Source: Ilyomonas sp964658445 (lineage in GTDB: Bacteria > Bacteroidota > Bacteroidia > Chitinophagales > Chitinophagaceae). From it: a DNA stretch of 27,358 nucleotides. Below the pieces are notes generated by a model. That model ran no database searches. It was given only the letters and a program-made list of their open reading frames with translations, and had not been told where the DNA came from. Positions 1-7,479 of this stretch are shown here, piece after piece. The DNA is taken from NCBI GenBank assembly GCA_964658445.1, contig CAZZZH010000021.1:1-27358 (forward strand), in the 5' to 3' direction. How positions within the stretch are numbered: position 1 is the stretch's first letter; every line of letters begins with the position of its first letter. The translations under genes and the position numbers were made by a program.

Positions 1-2
1 CG

Positions 3-1112
3 CACAACGGCTATCCCTGGTCCAAACATTCCTGGAGCATCCGGAGTGAGTTAGGCACTGCCGTTTTCCCCAACATTGAAAGCTTTAAAAAGTTTATTCC
101 CGCTGATAGTCTTTGGCCACGAAACGAAATGTGGGACAAGCATTATTTCAGCAACGATGGTCGCTATGGCGGCGGCGCTTCGCCTGCCAAATACATGGAA
201 GACATTGACAAACGTTATGGCACCGCAAATGGCATAGAAGACTTTTGTAAGAAAGCACAACTGATGAACCTCGAAACCAACAAAGCCATGTTTGAAGGCT
301 GGCAGGAGAATCTCTGGAACGACGCATCCGGCTTGCTGATATGGATGAGCCAGTCTTCCTATCCCTCTATGATATGGCAGACCTACGATTTCTATTACGA
401 CCTCACCGGTGCTTATTTTGGCGCAAAGAGCGCCTGCGAGCCTATCCATATTCAATGGAATTCATTCAACGATTCTGTCAGTGTCATCAACAACACCATT
501 CGTCCGTTATCTAACCTCACCATTCAAACTTCATTGTATAATAAAGATGGAAAAAAGGTGGCAAGCCACGATAAAACCATCAGCGTTAAAAGTATCAACG
601 CCATCTCTAAACAATCTTTCACAAAGCTCAACTTAACTGATGCTGCTTTATCAGACATCTATTTCATTCGCCTCAAACTAACCGACAGCAAAGGCAAGCT
701 TCTATCCGAAAACAACTACTGGAACAGCAACCACTATCTCGACTATACCGGCATCAACACCATGCCTTCCTGTTTATCTTACTTATCGGTTTCCAACACA
801 AAAATAGAGACGTTACCAAACGGAAATATAAAGCTCAGTTCTACCGTTACCAACGCTGACACCTCACCAACTGCCGCCTTCGATATTCGCGTGCAGCCAA
901 TGGATGCAGCCACCAACGAACAAATCTTGCCTGCCATCATCAGCGACAGTTATTTCTCTTTAATGCAGGGCGAAAGCAAAAAGATTACCATCGAGTTCGC
1001 ACCGAAACTGGTAAAGGATGGTAATGTCAAGATAAAATACACACCATACAACAGCGGCACCGGCGTAAACGCTTATCTAACCAGTACTGTTATAAATACA
1101 TCCGGCAAATAA
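3..1112 (+). CDS. GH2 exo-beta-glucosaminidase-like glycoside hydrolase (C-terminal part)
   Basis: The open frame runs in from the left edge, so only the last 369 residues are present. Residues 14-18 of the visible part read RSELG and are followed by a conserved Pro; this resembles the SExG nucleophile region of GH2 beta-mannosidase and exo-beta-D-glucosaminidase enzymes, making Glu16 (bases 48-50) the candidate nucleophile. The acid/base Glu would lie upstream, outside the window. After the barrel comes a YDLTGAYFGAK segment that begins two Ig-like beta-sandwich domains (about residues 140-365), the layout of exo-beta-D-glucosaminidases. Such enzymes remove terminal beta-linked sugars in the periplasm or outside the cell. 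Exact specificity (glucosamine, mannose or other) cannot be read from this fragment. It is convergent with the AraC gene, 33 bp away. Confidence 0.75.
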   Translation, partial: HNGYPWSKHSWSIRSELGTAVFPNIESFKKFIPADSLWPRNEMWDKHYFSNDGRYGGGASPAKYMEDIDKRYGTANGIEDFCKKAQLMNLETNKAMFEGWQENLWNDASGLLIWMSQSSYPSMIWQTYDFYYDLTGAYFGAKSACEPIHIQWNSFNDSVSVINNTIRPLSNLTIQTSLYNKDGKKVASHDKTISVKSINAISKQSFTKLNLTDAALSDIYFIRLKLTDSKGKLLSENNYWNSNHYLDYTGINTMPSCLSYLSVSNTKIETLPNGNIKLSSTVTNADTSPTAAFDIRVQPMDAATNEQILPAIISDSYFSLMQGESKKITIEFAPKLVKDGNVKIKYTPYNSGTGVNAYLTSTVINTSGK

Positions 1113-1145
1113 ACCAGCAACCGCAATAGCTTACAAAACAACAGC

Positions 1146-2066
1146 CTATTGAAACGATTGCCGGTATTCTAGCGGCGACAGTTGCGTTTTACTCTTAAAC
1201 AATTTATTAAACGACTGCGGGTATTCAAACCCCAGCCGGTAAGCCACTTCACTTACCGATAGTGCCGTGGTCGAAAGCATCTCTTTGGCAGTCTCTATTA
1301 TTTTATGGTGAATATGCTGTTGTGTGCTTTGCCCGGTCAGCGTTCGCAAGGCATCGCTCAGGTAGTTGGGCGAAATATTCATCTGCCTGGCAACGTATTG
1401 AACCGTTGGCAGTCCTTGTTCCTGCACAGCCTTACCGGCAAAGTAATCCGCCAGCAACTGTTCCAGCCGGGTCAGTATCTCGTGGTTGCCCGGTTTTCGG
1501 GTAATAAATTGCCGGTTGTAAAACCGGTTGCTGTAGTTCAATAGCAGCTCAATATGAGAGATCATCACGTCCTGGCTAAAGTGGTCTATCGGCGAGTTGT
1601 ACTCCTGTTCAATATTCCGCATAATGGTGTCCACCATCGCTTCTTCTTTGTCCGACAGGTACAAGGCTTCATGCAATGAGTAAGAGAAAAAGCCATAATT
1701 TTTGATCGCAGCCGCCAACGGATAACCCGCTATAAAATCGGGATGAAACACCAGGTTATAACCTTCCGTTGGGTTGTTATCATCATCTGTAACAGAAAGT
1801 ATTTGCCGTGGCGAAATGAATGAAATCATTCCTTCATCAAAATCATAATACTGCTGCCCGTATTTCATCTTCCCCGTAAAGTTCTTTTTGATGGCAACAC
1901 AATACAGGTCCATCGTAAAAGGCATATTTACCAACTCCGGCGTATAGGTAACATTCTCAAAACGGAATACACTCACTAGTGGGTGTTGCGGTTTCGGCAA
2001 CCCCAGCAACCGGTGTTGTTCGGTAATAGAATGGATATGAAAAGGAATATCTTTTTGCTTCTTCAT
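1146..2066 (-). CDS. AraC family transcriptional regulator
   Basis: This 306-residue cytoplasmic protein ends in a typical AraC/XylS double helix-turn-helix domain (about residues 205-306). The first helix-turn-helix is around VARQMNISPNYLSDALR and the second around VSEVAYRLGFEYPQSFNKLFK. The N-terminal 190 residues look like the cupin-type sensing half of the family, but no ligand can be inferred. It follows the aldo/keto reductase gene on the same strand after 58 bp that hold a strong hairpin, so the two probably form an operon and the regulator may control it. AraC-aldo/keto reductase neighbours are common in Bacteroidota (from memory). A link to the nearby glycoside hydrolases is possible but unsupported. 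Confidence 0.92.
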   Translation of the reverse strand: MKKQKDIPFHIHSITEQHRLLGLPKPQHPLVSVFRFENVTYTPELVNMPFTMDLYCVAIKKNFTGKMKYGQQYYDFDEGMISFISPRQILSVTDDDNNPTEGYNLVFHPDFIAGYPLAAAIKNYGFFSYSLHEALYLSDKEEAMVDTIMRNIEQEYNSPIDHFSQDVMISHIELLLNYSNRFYNRQFITRKPGNHEILTRLEQLLADYFAGKAVQEQGLPTVQYVARQMNISPNYLSDALRTLTGQSTQQHIHHKIIETAKEMLSTTALSVSEVAYRLGFEYPQSFNKLFKSKTQLSPLEYRQSFQ

Positions 2067-2084
2067 AATCTGCGTAGAATAGCA

Positions 2085-2109
2085 AAGAACTTCTGCAAGG
2101 GAAGTTCTT
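2085..2109. promoter_or_regulatory. Perfect 9-bp inverted repeat between the aldo/keto reductase and araC genes
   Basis: Bases 2085-2093 (AAGAACTTC) pair perfectly with 2101-2109 (GAAGTTCTT) around a 7-base loop. After one mismatch the stem continues for two more pairs (2082-2083 with 2111-2112). On the minus strand it lies 15 bp after the reductase stop codon and 18 bp before the araC start. Only a short TTTGC follows the stem, so a strong intrinsic terminator is unlikely. Possible roles are an mRNA processing or attenuation hairpin that lowers araC expression, or a DNA operator bound by the AraC protein. Confidence 0.5.
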
Positions 2110-2124
2110 CGCCTCTGTTATATT

Positions 2125-3135
2125 TTATCGGTCAATCGTCGCCATACTAAATGCGTCATACCGGTCACCAGTATCCGTACCTAAAGGTACAATGCTTTCC
2201 AGTCGCTCCATTTCGCTATCCGTCAGTTCTATATCCGTTGCCGCAACGTTTTGCTCCACGTATTGCCGGCGCTTGGTGCCGGGTATCGGCACATAACCCT
2301 TGGCTACAATCCACGCCAGCGACAACTGCGAAGCCGTAACGCCTTTCGCTTCGGCTATGTGCTTAATTTCATTTACCAGTTCTATGTTTTTGTAAAATTG
2401 TTCTCCCTGGTAACGGGGAATTTCCTTCCGGAAATCACCGTCCGGAAAGTCATCCGGGCTTTGTATCTCGCCGCTCAAAAAGCCCCTGCCCAAAGGCGAG
2501 TAAGCGACAAAGCCAATGCTCAGTTCCTTCAACGTGTCTAAAATACCCGCTTCTTCTACATCTCTCGCAAAGAAAGAGTACTCCGTTTGCAGAGCACTGA
2601 TCGGGTGAACCGCATGAGCGCGCCGTATCGTTTGCGACGACACTTCCGACAATCCCAAATAACCAACCTTACCTTCTTTTACAAGGTCTGCCATGGCGCC
2701 AACCGTATCTTCTATCGGTGTGTTCGGGTCAAGGCGGTGCAGGTAATACAGGTCTATATAATCAGTGCCTAAATTTTTCAACGACCGTTCTACCGCTTTC
2801 TTCACATAAGCCGGTGTTCCGTTAAACTGCCAGGTCATTTCTCCGGCATCATTAATCTCCCAGCCAAACTTCGTTGCAATAACATACTTATCCCGGTTGC
2901 CCTTAATAGCTTTGCCCACAAGCTGTTCATTCAGTAAAGGTCCATACAGGTCTGCCGTATCAAGAAAGTTTCCGCCCAGCTCCAGCGAGCGGTGAATGGT
3001 AGCAATCGCTTCGGCCTCATCTGCCTTCCCGTAAATGTCCATGTGCGCAATGGGCGTCATCCCCATGCAGCCCAGCCCGATAGGGGGAATCATCAATCCC
3101 TCGCTACCTAGTTCCATTTGTTTCATCTGTTCCAT
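2125..3135 (-). CDS. Aldo/keto reductase
   Basis: This 336-residue NADPH-dependent oxidoreductase has the (beta/alpha)8 fold of the aldo/keto reductase superfamily. The full catalytic tetrad is visible: Asp59 and Tyr64 in FLDTADLYG, Lys89 in ATKFGW, and His133 in YYLHRLDP. The C-terminal IPGTKRRQYVEQN segment matches the cofactor phosphate-binding region. There is no signal peptide, so it is cytoplasmic. Members of this group reduce aldehydes and ketones of many kinds; the substrate here is unknown. It is the first gene of a likely two-gene unit with araC. A second Met at residue 4 or 7 could also serve as the start. Confidence 0.93.
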   Translation of the reverse strand: MEQMKQMELGSEGLMIPPIGLGCMGMTPIAHMDIYGKADEAEAIATIHRSLELGGNFLDTADLYGPLLNEQLVGKAIKGNRDKYVIATKFGWEINDAGEMTWQFNGTPAYVKKAVERSLKNLGTDYIDLYYLHRLDPNTPIEDTVGAMADLVKEGKVGYLGLSEVSSQTIRRAHAVHPISALQTEYSFFARDVEEAGILDTLKELSIGFVAYSPLGRGFLSGEIQSPDDFPDGDFRKEIPRYQGEQFYKNIELVNEIKHIAEAKGVTASQLSLAWIVAKGYVPIPGTKRRQYVEQNVAATDIELTDSEMERLESIVPLGTDTGDRYDAFSMATIDR

Positions 3136-3179
3136 ATAAGTCTGTTTTTAATAGGACAAAGCTCCGCTATCGCCGGCAG

Positions 3180-3217
3180 CAAAAAGTATCTATACACCTT
3201 ATACTTGTATCCAAAAA
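3180..3217 (-). promoter_or_regulatory. Possible Bacteroidota-type promoter for the aldo/keto reductase
   Basis: Read on the minus strand, TTTTTG (3212-3217) is followed after 23 bp by TACTTTTTG (3180-3188), about 45 bp before the start codon. This resembles the Bacteroidota -33 TTG / -7 TAnnTTTG consensus, but the -7 element has one extra T. The dyad at 3184-3206 overlaps it. The call rests on a loose match in an A/T-rich stretch. Confidence 0.25.
3184..3206. repeat. Short dyad AAGTAT-N11-ATACTT
   Basis: Six-base arms at 3184-3189 and 3201-3206 are perfect inverted repeats. The dyad overlaps the possible -7 element of the aldo/keto reductase, a position where a regulator could act. A related arm sequence occurs in the larger dyad at 5907-5943. 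Six-base arms are short enough to arise by chance. Confidence 0.3.
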
Positions 3218-3473
3218 GCTGTTTCAAATGCATCTTTACCGGTTGCCTGGTTCCTTATTTGTCTTTATCAATTGCTGGTGTGCTTCTGTATTGATTTATA
3301 CACAAGCCAGCCACTTCACTTCCGTCACGGCGAGGCACAAAGCAGTCTTAATCCCGCAAAACATCTTGTTTCACAGTTACAATAAATTCAACAACCCATT
3401 CACCATTCCAACCCTTCATCCTTCTAACATTTCTCGCCATCCATCAACCTTCTTTCCCCGCCGTGTAGCGGTA

Positions 3474-3491
3474 ATCACTTCTTAAAGTGAT
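3474..3491. repeat. 18-bp palindromic hairpin in the GH78 leader
   Basis: ATCACTT (3474-3480) and AAGTGAT (3485-3491) are perfect inverted repeats around a 4-base loop. The hairpin lies 38 bp before the GH78 start codon, so it is probably either an operator near the promoter or a structure in the 5' untranslated leader. No T-run follows, so it is not a terminator. Confidence 0.35.
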
Positions 3492-3529
3492 AAACTACTA
3501 AACCGCCTCCAACACCACCAATACAAGCA

Positions 3530-5887
3530 ATGAAACAACGTTCTATAGTATTCAGCATCATAGCCATCTTTTGTGTAACAACCAGGTCTCACGCCCAATC
3601 CTCATCCCCATCTGCCATCCGCGATAATTGGAACGCATCCTGGATTGCCGCACCCAACGATAACGGCACAGAATACGGCGTGTATTACTTCCGCAAGAGC
3701 ATTGATTTGTCGGCTAAACCTTCTTCCTTTATCATTCATGTTTCGGCAGATAATCGTTATAAATTGTATGTCAATGACACGTTGGTTTCGCTGGGTCCGA
3801 CACGTGGCGATACTTACTATTGGAACTACGAAACGGTTGATCTCGCGCAATATCTTACCACAGGCAAAAACACAATAGCCGCCCTTGTCTGGAACGAAGC
3901 GCAATACCGCCCCGAAGCGCAGATCAGCGTGCGCACCGGTTTCATTATTCAGGGCCATACATCCGCAGAAGAAATACTCAACACCAACAATACCTGGAAG
4001 TGCTTTCGCGATGCCGGTCACCAGCCTATCCCGGGCTATTTTTTCGCAGCCAGCAAAGGCGAAATGGTAGACATGAACAAATCCGTTACCGGCGATTGGA
4101 CGGCTGCAAACTATGATGACAATGCCTGGAAGGACGCCGCAAAAATAGCCGACGGGCGATTGAAAGGCACCGCCTGGGGCATCGAGTGGGCGTTGGTACC
4201 CTCACCGCTGCCGCCAAGAGAAATGACGTACCAGCGCATCCTTAAATTGCGCAGCGCAACAGGTATAAATGTTCCATCAACATTTCCGGAGAAAAAGACA
4301 ACGATCACCATTCCCGCAGATACAACGGTTACTCTGTTGCTCGATCAAACCTTTGAAACCAATGCATATGTAACACTAAATATGAGTGGTGGAAAGGGTG
4401 CCGGCATTTCTTTAGGTTATGCTGAATCACTTTACGAGAAGAGCCACCCCGGCGTAAACAAAGGCAACCGGAACGATGTAGATGGCAAAGTATTCGTTGG
4501 ACGGAAAGATTCTCTGCTGGCAAATGGCAGCCCGAAGCAATCGTTTACCACATTAAATTTTCGTACTTACCGCTACATACAACTGGTGGTAAAAACGGGC
4601 AGCGAGCCACTGGTAATTGATGATATCTACGGCACCTTCACGGGTTATCCGTTTCAACGAACGGCTGTATTCAACACAGACAATACCGAGATACCACAAA
4701 TGCTGGATATTGGCTGGCGCACGGCAAGACTCAATGCCTGGGAAACTTACACCGATTGCCCTTACTACGAGCAACTGCAATATATTGGCGATACGCGAAT
4801 CCAGGCGATGATTTCTTACTACAACACCAGCGACGACCGGTTGGCGCGTAACGCGCTAAACGAGATGGATCATTCGCGTCTGCCCGAAGGTGTCACTCAC
4901 AGTTGTTATCCGTCAAAAGGCACACAAGTCATCTCCACTTTTTCGTTGTGGTATATTGGTATGCTGCACGATTACTGGATGTACCGTGGCGACGATGATT
5001 TTATAAGAAATAAACTGCTGGGAGAAAGAGGCGTGCTGGATTTCTTCAGCAAATATCAAACAGCCGATGGCTCTCTAAAGAACACACCTTACTGGGCTTT
5101 TGTTGACTGGGCTGGCAATCTGGCCGGCGGCGTGAACGATAAGGATGGCAGCGCTGCTATCTATGACCTGCAATTACTTTGGGCTTACCAGCAGGCAGCG
5201 GAAATGGAAGGCAAAATCGGGTTGCATGATTACGCAGTTCTGTATGCCCAAAAAGCAGCGCAGCTCAAGGCTACGATTCAGCGCAGGTATTGGGATCCAG
5301 CTAAGAAACTGTATGCCGATACCAAAGAGAAAACAGGCTACTCACAACATGTCAATTCTCTTGCAATCCTTACCGGCATAGTGAGTGATGCAGACTTACC
5401 AGCTGTGTCTAACGGATTACTTAACGATAAGAGTTTAACTCAATGCTCGGTGTATTTTAAATATTATCTCAACCAGGCACTAATGAAAGCGGGTCGTGGT
5501 AATGATTACATGAACTGGCTGGGCATTTACCGGGAAAACATAGCCATGGGTCTAACTACCTGGGCTGAATACTCGGATGTAAACACAACCCGTTCCGACT
5601 GTCATGCCTGGGGAGCGAGCCCGAACATAGAATTTTTCAGAACTGTCTTAGGTATCGATACTGATGCACCGGGTTTTGTCAAAGTAAAAATAAATCCCCA
5701 TCTCGGCAACCTTACCAACGTTAGTGGCTCTATTCCCCATCCCGCTGGCACCTTATCGGTTGCTTACAGACTGCAAAACAATAAGTGGAATATCGCCATC
5801 AGTCTTCCGCAAAAAACACCTGGCACATTCATTTGGAAAAACAAAACCTACCCGTTGAAACCGGGGGACAATTCATTTACCTTGTAG
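3530..5887 (+). CDS. GH78 alpha-L-rhamnosidase-like glycoside hydrolase
   Basis: This 785-residue secreted enzyme has a Sec signal peptide ending near HAQ (residues 21-23). Beta-sandwich domains fill about residues 30-380: the YVNDTLVSLGPTRGD region (81-94) is the carbohydrate-binding jelly roll seen in bacterial rhamnosidases. An (alpha/alpha)6 barrel (about 390-710) follows, then a C-terminal beta-sandwich. In the barrel, TDCPYYEQLQYIGD holds Asp409, Glu414 (candidate general acid) and Asp421; Glu680 in TTWAEY is the candidate general base. This motif differs from the common DCPQRxERxGWxGD form, so another terminal sugar is conceivable. The family releases terminal alpha-L-rhamnose from plant polysaccharides or glycosides. 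It is followed by a 353-bp gap. Confidence 0.85.
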   Translation: MKQRSIVFSIIAIFCVTTRSHAQSSSPSAIRDNWNASWIAAPNDNGTEYGVYYFRKSIDLSAKPSSFIIHVSADNRYKLYVNDTLVSLGPTRGDTYYWNYETVDLAQYLTTGKNTIAALVWNEAQYRPEAQISVRTGFIIQGHTSAEEILNTNNTWKCFRDAGHQPIPGYFFAASKGEMVDMNKSVTGDWTAANYDDNAWKDAAKIADGRLKGTAWGIEWALVPSPLPPREMTYQRILKLRSATGINVPSTFPEKKTTITIPADTTVTLLLDQTFETNAYVTLNMSGGKGAGISLGYAESLYEKSHPGVNKGNRNDVDGKVFVGRKDSLLANGSPKQSFTTLNFRTYRYIQLVVKTGSEPLVIDDIYGTFTGYPFQRTAVFNTDNTEIPQMLDIGWRTARLNAWETYTDCPYYEQLQYIGDTRIQAMISYYNTSDDRLARNALNEMDHSRLPEGVTHSCYPSKGTQVISTFSLWYIGMLHDYWMYRGDDDFIRNKLLGERGVLDFFSKYQTADGSLKNTPYWAFVDWAGNLAGGVNDKDGSAAIYDLQLLWAYQQAAEMEGKIGLHDYAVLYAQKAAQLKATIQRRYWDPAKKLYADTKEKTGYSQHVNSLAILTGIVSDADLPAVSNGLLNDKSLTQCSVYFKYYLNQALMKAGRGNDYMNWLGIYRENIAMGLTTWAEYSDVNTTRSDCHAWGASPNIEFFRTVLGIDTDAPGFVKVKINPHLGNLTNVSGSIPHPAGTLSVAYRLQNNKWNIAISLPQKTPGTFIWKNKTYPLKPGDNSFTL

Positions 5888-5906
5888 CTTCTAATAGTAA
5901 ACCGTT

Positions 5907-5943
5907 ATTGAAGTATCTTTCTATGGTTCATAAATACTTCAAT
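5907..5943. terminator. 10-bp inverted repeat after GH78, possible transcript end
   Basis: ATTGAAGTAT (5907-5916) pairs perfectly with ATACTTCAAT (5934-5943) around a 17-base loop, 19 bp after the GH78 stop codon. The position suggests a transcript end or an mRNA-stabilising hairpin. It lacks a following T-run and is A/T-rich, so it does not qualify as a standard intrinsic terminator; an operator is the alternative. Confidence 0.35.
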
Positions 5944-5967
5944 GCAAAATAGCAATGCAAAAAACGC

Positions 5968-6003
5968 CTGATTATACAACGGGCTTTAATCAGTTGCGCT
6001 GAT
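5968..6003. repeat. Two overlapping, mutually exclusive small hairpins
   Basis: CTGATTA (5968-5974) pairs with TAATCAG (5987-5993). The right arm also contains ATCAG (5989-5993), which can pair instead with CTGAT (5999-6003). Only one of the two can form at a time. No coding leader or T-run accompanies them, so any attenuator role is speculative. Confidence 0.25.
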
Positions 6004-6240
6004 GACAGAGAAGTAGCCAACAACGTCTACACAGCAAGTTAACCGTCAAATAAAGCCTGTTGCCGCCCTTGCCCATCAAACAAATCTGTTAGTAATAGGC
6101 ACCATAACAGTAAGAAAGCTCCGCATGTCCGTACTTCCTTATTTTGTTTACAAACTTGTCTGATTTATTATAAAGAAAAAAGGAAACAACAATAGCGGAA
6201 CGGCTAATGCTGAGTGACACGAGTTGTAAATTACCGTACT

Positions 6241-7341
6241 ATGAAAAAATGTCTACTCCTTTGCTGCATTCTCGCAGTCACCAGTCATCTATTCGCCTTT
6301 ACTTCACAGGGTCGTTGGCGTTGGCGCAAAGACGATGGCACTGAAACCACTGCCACTTATTTAGCCGATACCAATACAGCTCCCGTCATCTCCGGTTACG
6401 ACAATATTCGCCTTCGTACCGAATTGTACAACAACAATGCGGATACCATGAACAATGGCAGCACATCACTTGCTTACTCATCAACAGGTGCAGGCGGACC
6501 TTGGATTCTGATTTCCGATACAGTGGCAAACCATGATTTTGTGCTGGCTACCAGCCCTTTTGTTGCCGACAGTACGCCTACTACACAACAATTACCCGCA
6601 CGTTCCGGCTACACTTTTCAGGCAGGTCGCGTTATATCGTCAATGGCTAAGTACAACTATTTGTTGCCGCCCAAGAAGTCTACAGAATTTGAATTTGTTA
6701 TCAAGCCAACAGCAACCGCCCAGCTCAGTCATACTTACTTTTTCGAAACTTCTGTCTTAGGTTACGACCAACCGTTGCCATCCCTCACCACGGCAGCTGT
6801 ATTACCGGTTTCTATAGTTAATTTCACGGTAAGCAATCAGGATAACAAAGCCATCATAAAGTGGACAACCGCCAACGAAACCAACAACGATCATTTCGAT
6901 GTTTTGCGCAGTGCTGATGGGCAATCATGGCAAACAATAGCCATTGTTAAAGCCAATAACACGCCATCTAACTATTCGTTTACTGACAACACACCGCTTA
7001 ATGGCACGGGCTATTATCGCCTTAGCCAAACCGATAAAGGCGGCAAAGCTTCCTTATCCGAAATAAAGACACTTGTTGTTCAGCTAAAAGGTCTGTTAGC
7101 TTCTGTCTATCCAAACCCGGTTGTTGGCGCTATCAACATACAGTTAAAGAACTACACCGGTTCAGTTACCGCTACTTTAATAAATGCACAGGGCACAGTC
7201 GTGCATAAAGAAGTAATCGCTGCTTCTTCAGCCACTTCATCTTACCGCATGAATTTGAACACAAAACTCCCGGCAGGAACTTACTTTGTAACGCTCTCCG
7301 GCACAGGTCTATCACAGACGATAAAAGTAATGGTGCAGTAA
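6241..7341 (+). CDS. T9SS-sorted secreted protein of unknown function
   Basis: I do not recognise a function. From the Met at 6241 the protein has 366 residues and begins with a good Sec signal peptide (to about residue 19); the in-frame Met at 6214 would put nine residues before it and is less likely. Residues 23-175 form an unnamed module starting GRWRWRKDDGTETTATY. About 189-280 look like a fibronectin-like sandwich (WTTANETNNDHFDVLRS, then GYYRLSQTDKGG). Residues 288-366 are a type A T9SS sorting domain with YPNP at 290-293 and the PAGTYFVTL pattern, so the protein should be exported through the outer membrane and probably anchored to the cell surface. It is a single transcription unit closed by the terminator at 7361. 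Confidence 0.88.
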   Translation: MKKCLLLCCILAVTSHLFAFTSQGRWRWRKDDGTETTATYLADTNTAPVISGYDNIRLRTELYNNNADTMNNGSTSLAYSSTGAGGPWILISDTVANHDFVLATSPFVADSTPTTQQLPARSGYTFQAGRVISSMAKYNYLLPPKKSTEFEFVIKPTATAQLSHTYFFETSVLGYDQPLPSLTTAAVLPVSIVNFTVSNQDNKAIIKWTTANETNNDHFDVLRSADGQSWQTIAIVKANNTPSNYSFTDNTPLNGTGYYRLSQTDKGGKASLSEIKTLVVQLKGLLASVYPNPVVGAINIQLKNYTGSVTATLINAQGTVVHKEVIAASSATSSYRMNLNTKLPAGTYFVTLSGTGLSQTIKVMVQ

Positions 7342-7360
7342 AAAATATTGTTTATAACAG

Positions 7361-7398
7361 AAAAGCCTTCTCCTCACCGGGGAAGGCTTTTCTTTTTT
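7361..7398 (+). terminator. Rho-independent terminator after the T9SS protein gene
   Basis: Bases 7361-7373 pair with 7379-7391 (13 pairs including one G-T), with the core AAAAGCCTTC / GAAGGCTTTT and a 5-base loop. A C and six T residues follow (7393-7398). It starts 20 bp after the stop codon. It separates this gene from the acetylesterase pair downstream. Confidence 0.93.
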
Positions 7399-7479
7399 AA
7401 GACAATCACATCCACCTCAACTTGTGGTAACAACAGCACAGCGTGACAGTCTCACAGGCATACACTCATTTCTCAATAC

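Larger units (their letters stand above)
3136..3529. other. 394-bp divergent intergenic region
   Basis: This region separates the minus-strand reductase from the plus-strand GH78 gene and must hold promoters for both. I see two short dyads (3184-3206 and 3474-3491) and a weak promoter-like pair for the minus strand, each listed separately. An 85-codon open frame at 3228-3485 has no recognisable features and a low-complexity, unconvincing protein, so I do not call it a gene. Confidence 0.6.
5888..6240. other. 353-bp intergenic region rich in inverted repeats
   Basis: No convincing gene is present. The region holds a perfect 10-bp dyad just after the GH78 stop, a direct repeat of AATGCAAAA (5941-5949 and 5954-5962), and two mutually exclusive small hairpins (5968-5993 and 5989-6003). 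The promoter for the T9SS protein gene is expected in the last 100 bp, but I see no clear TAnnTTTG element. Confidence 0.55.

Noticed and set aside
1124..1151. CAATAG/CTATTG repeat between GH2 and araC as a two-way terminator
   Set aside because: Only six weak pairs, a 16-base loop and no T-run on either strand; it also overlaps the araC stop codon.
3228..3485. 85-codon plus-strand open frame in the divergent intergenic region
   Set aside because: No signal peptide, domain or plausible context; the protein looks random and the frame covers the expected promoter area.
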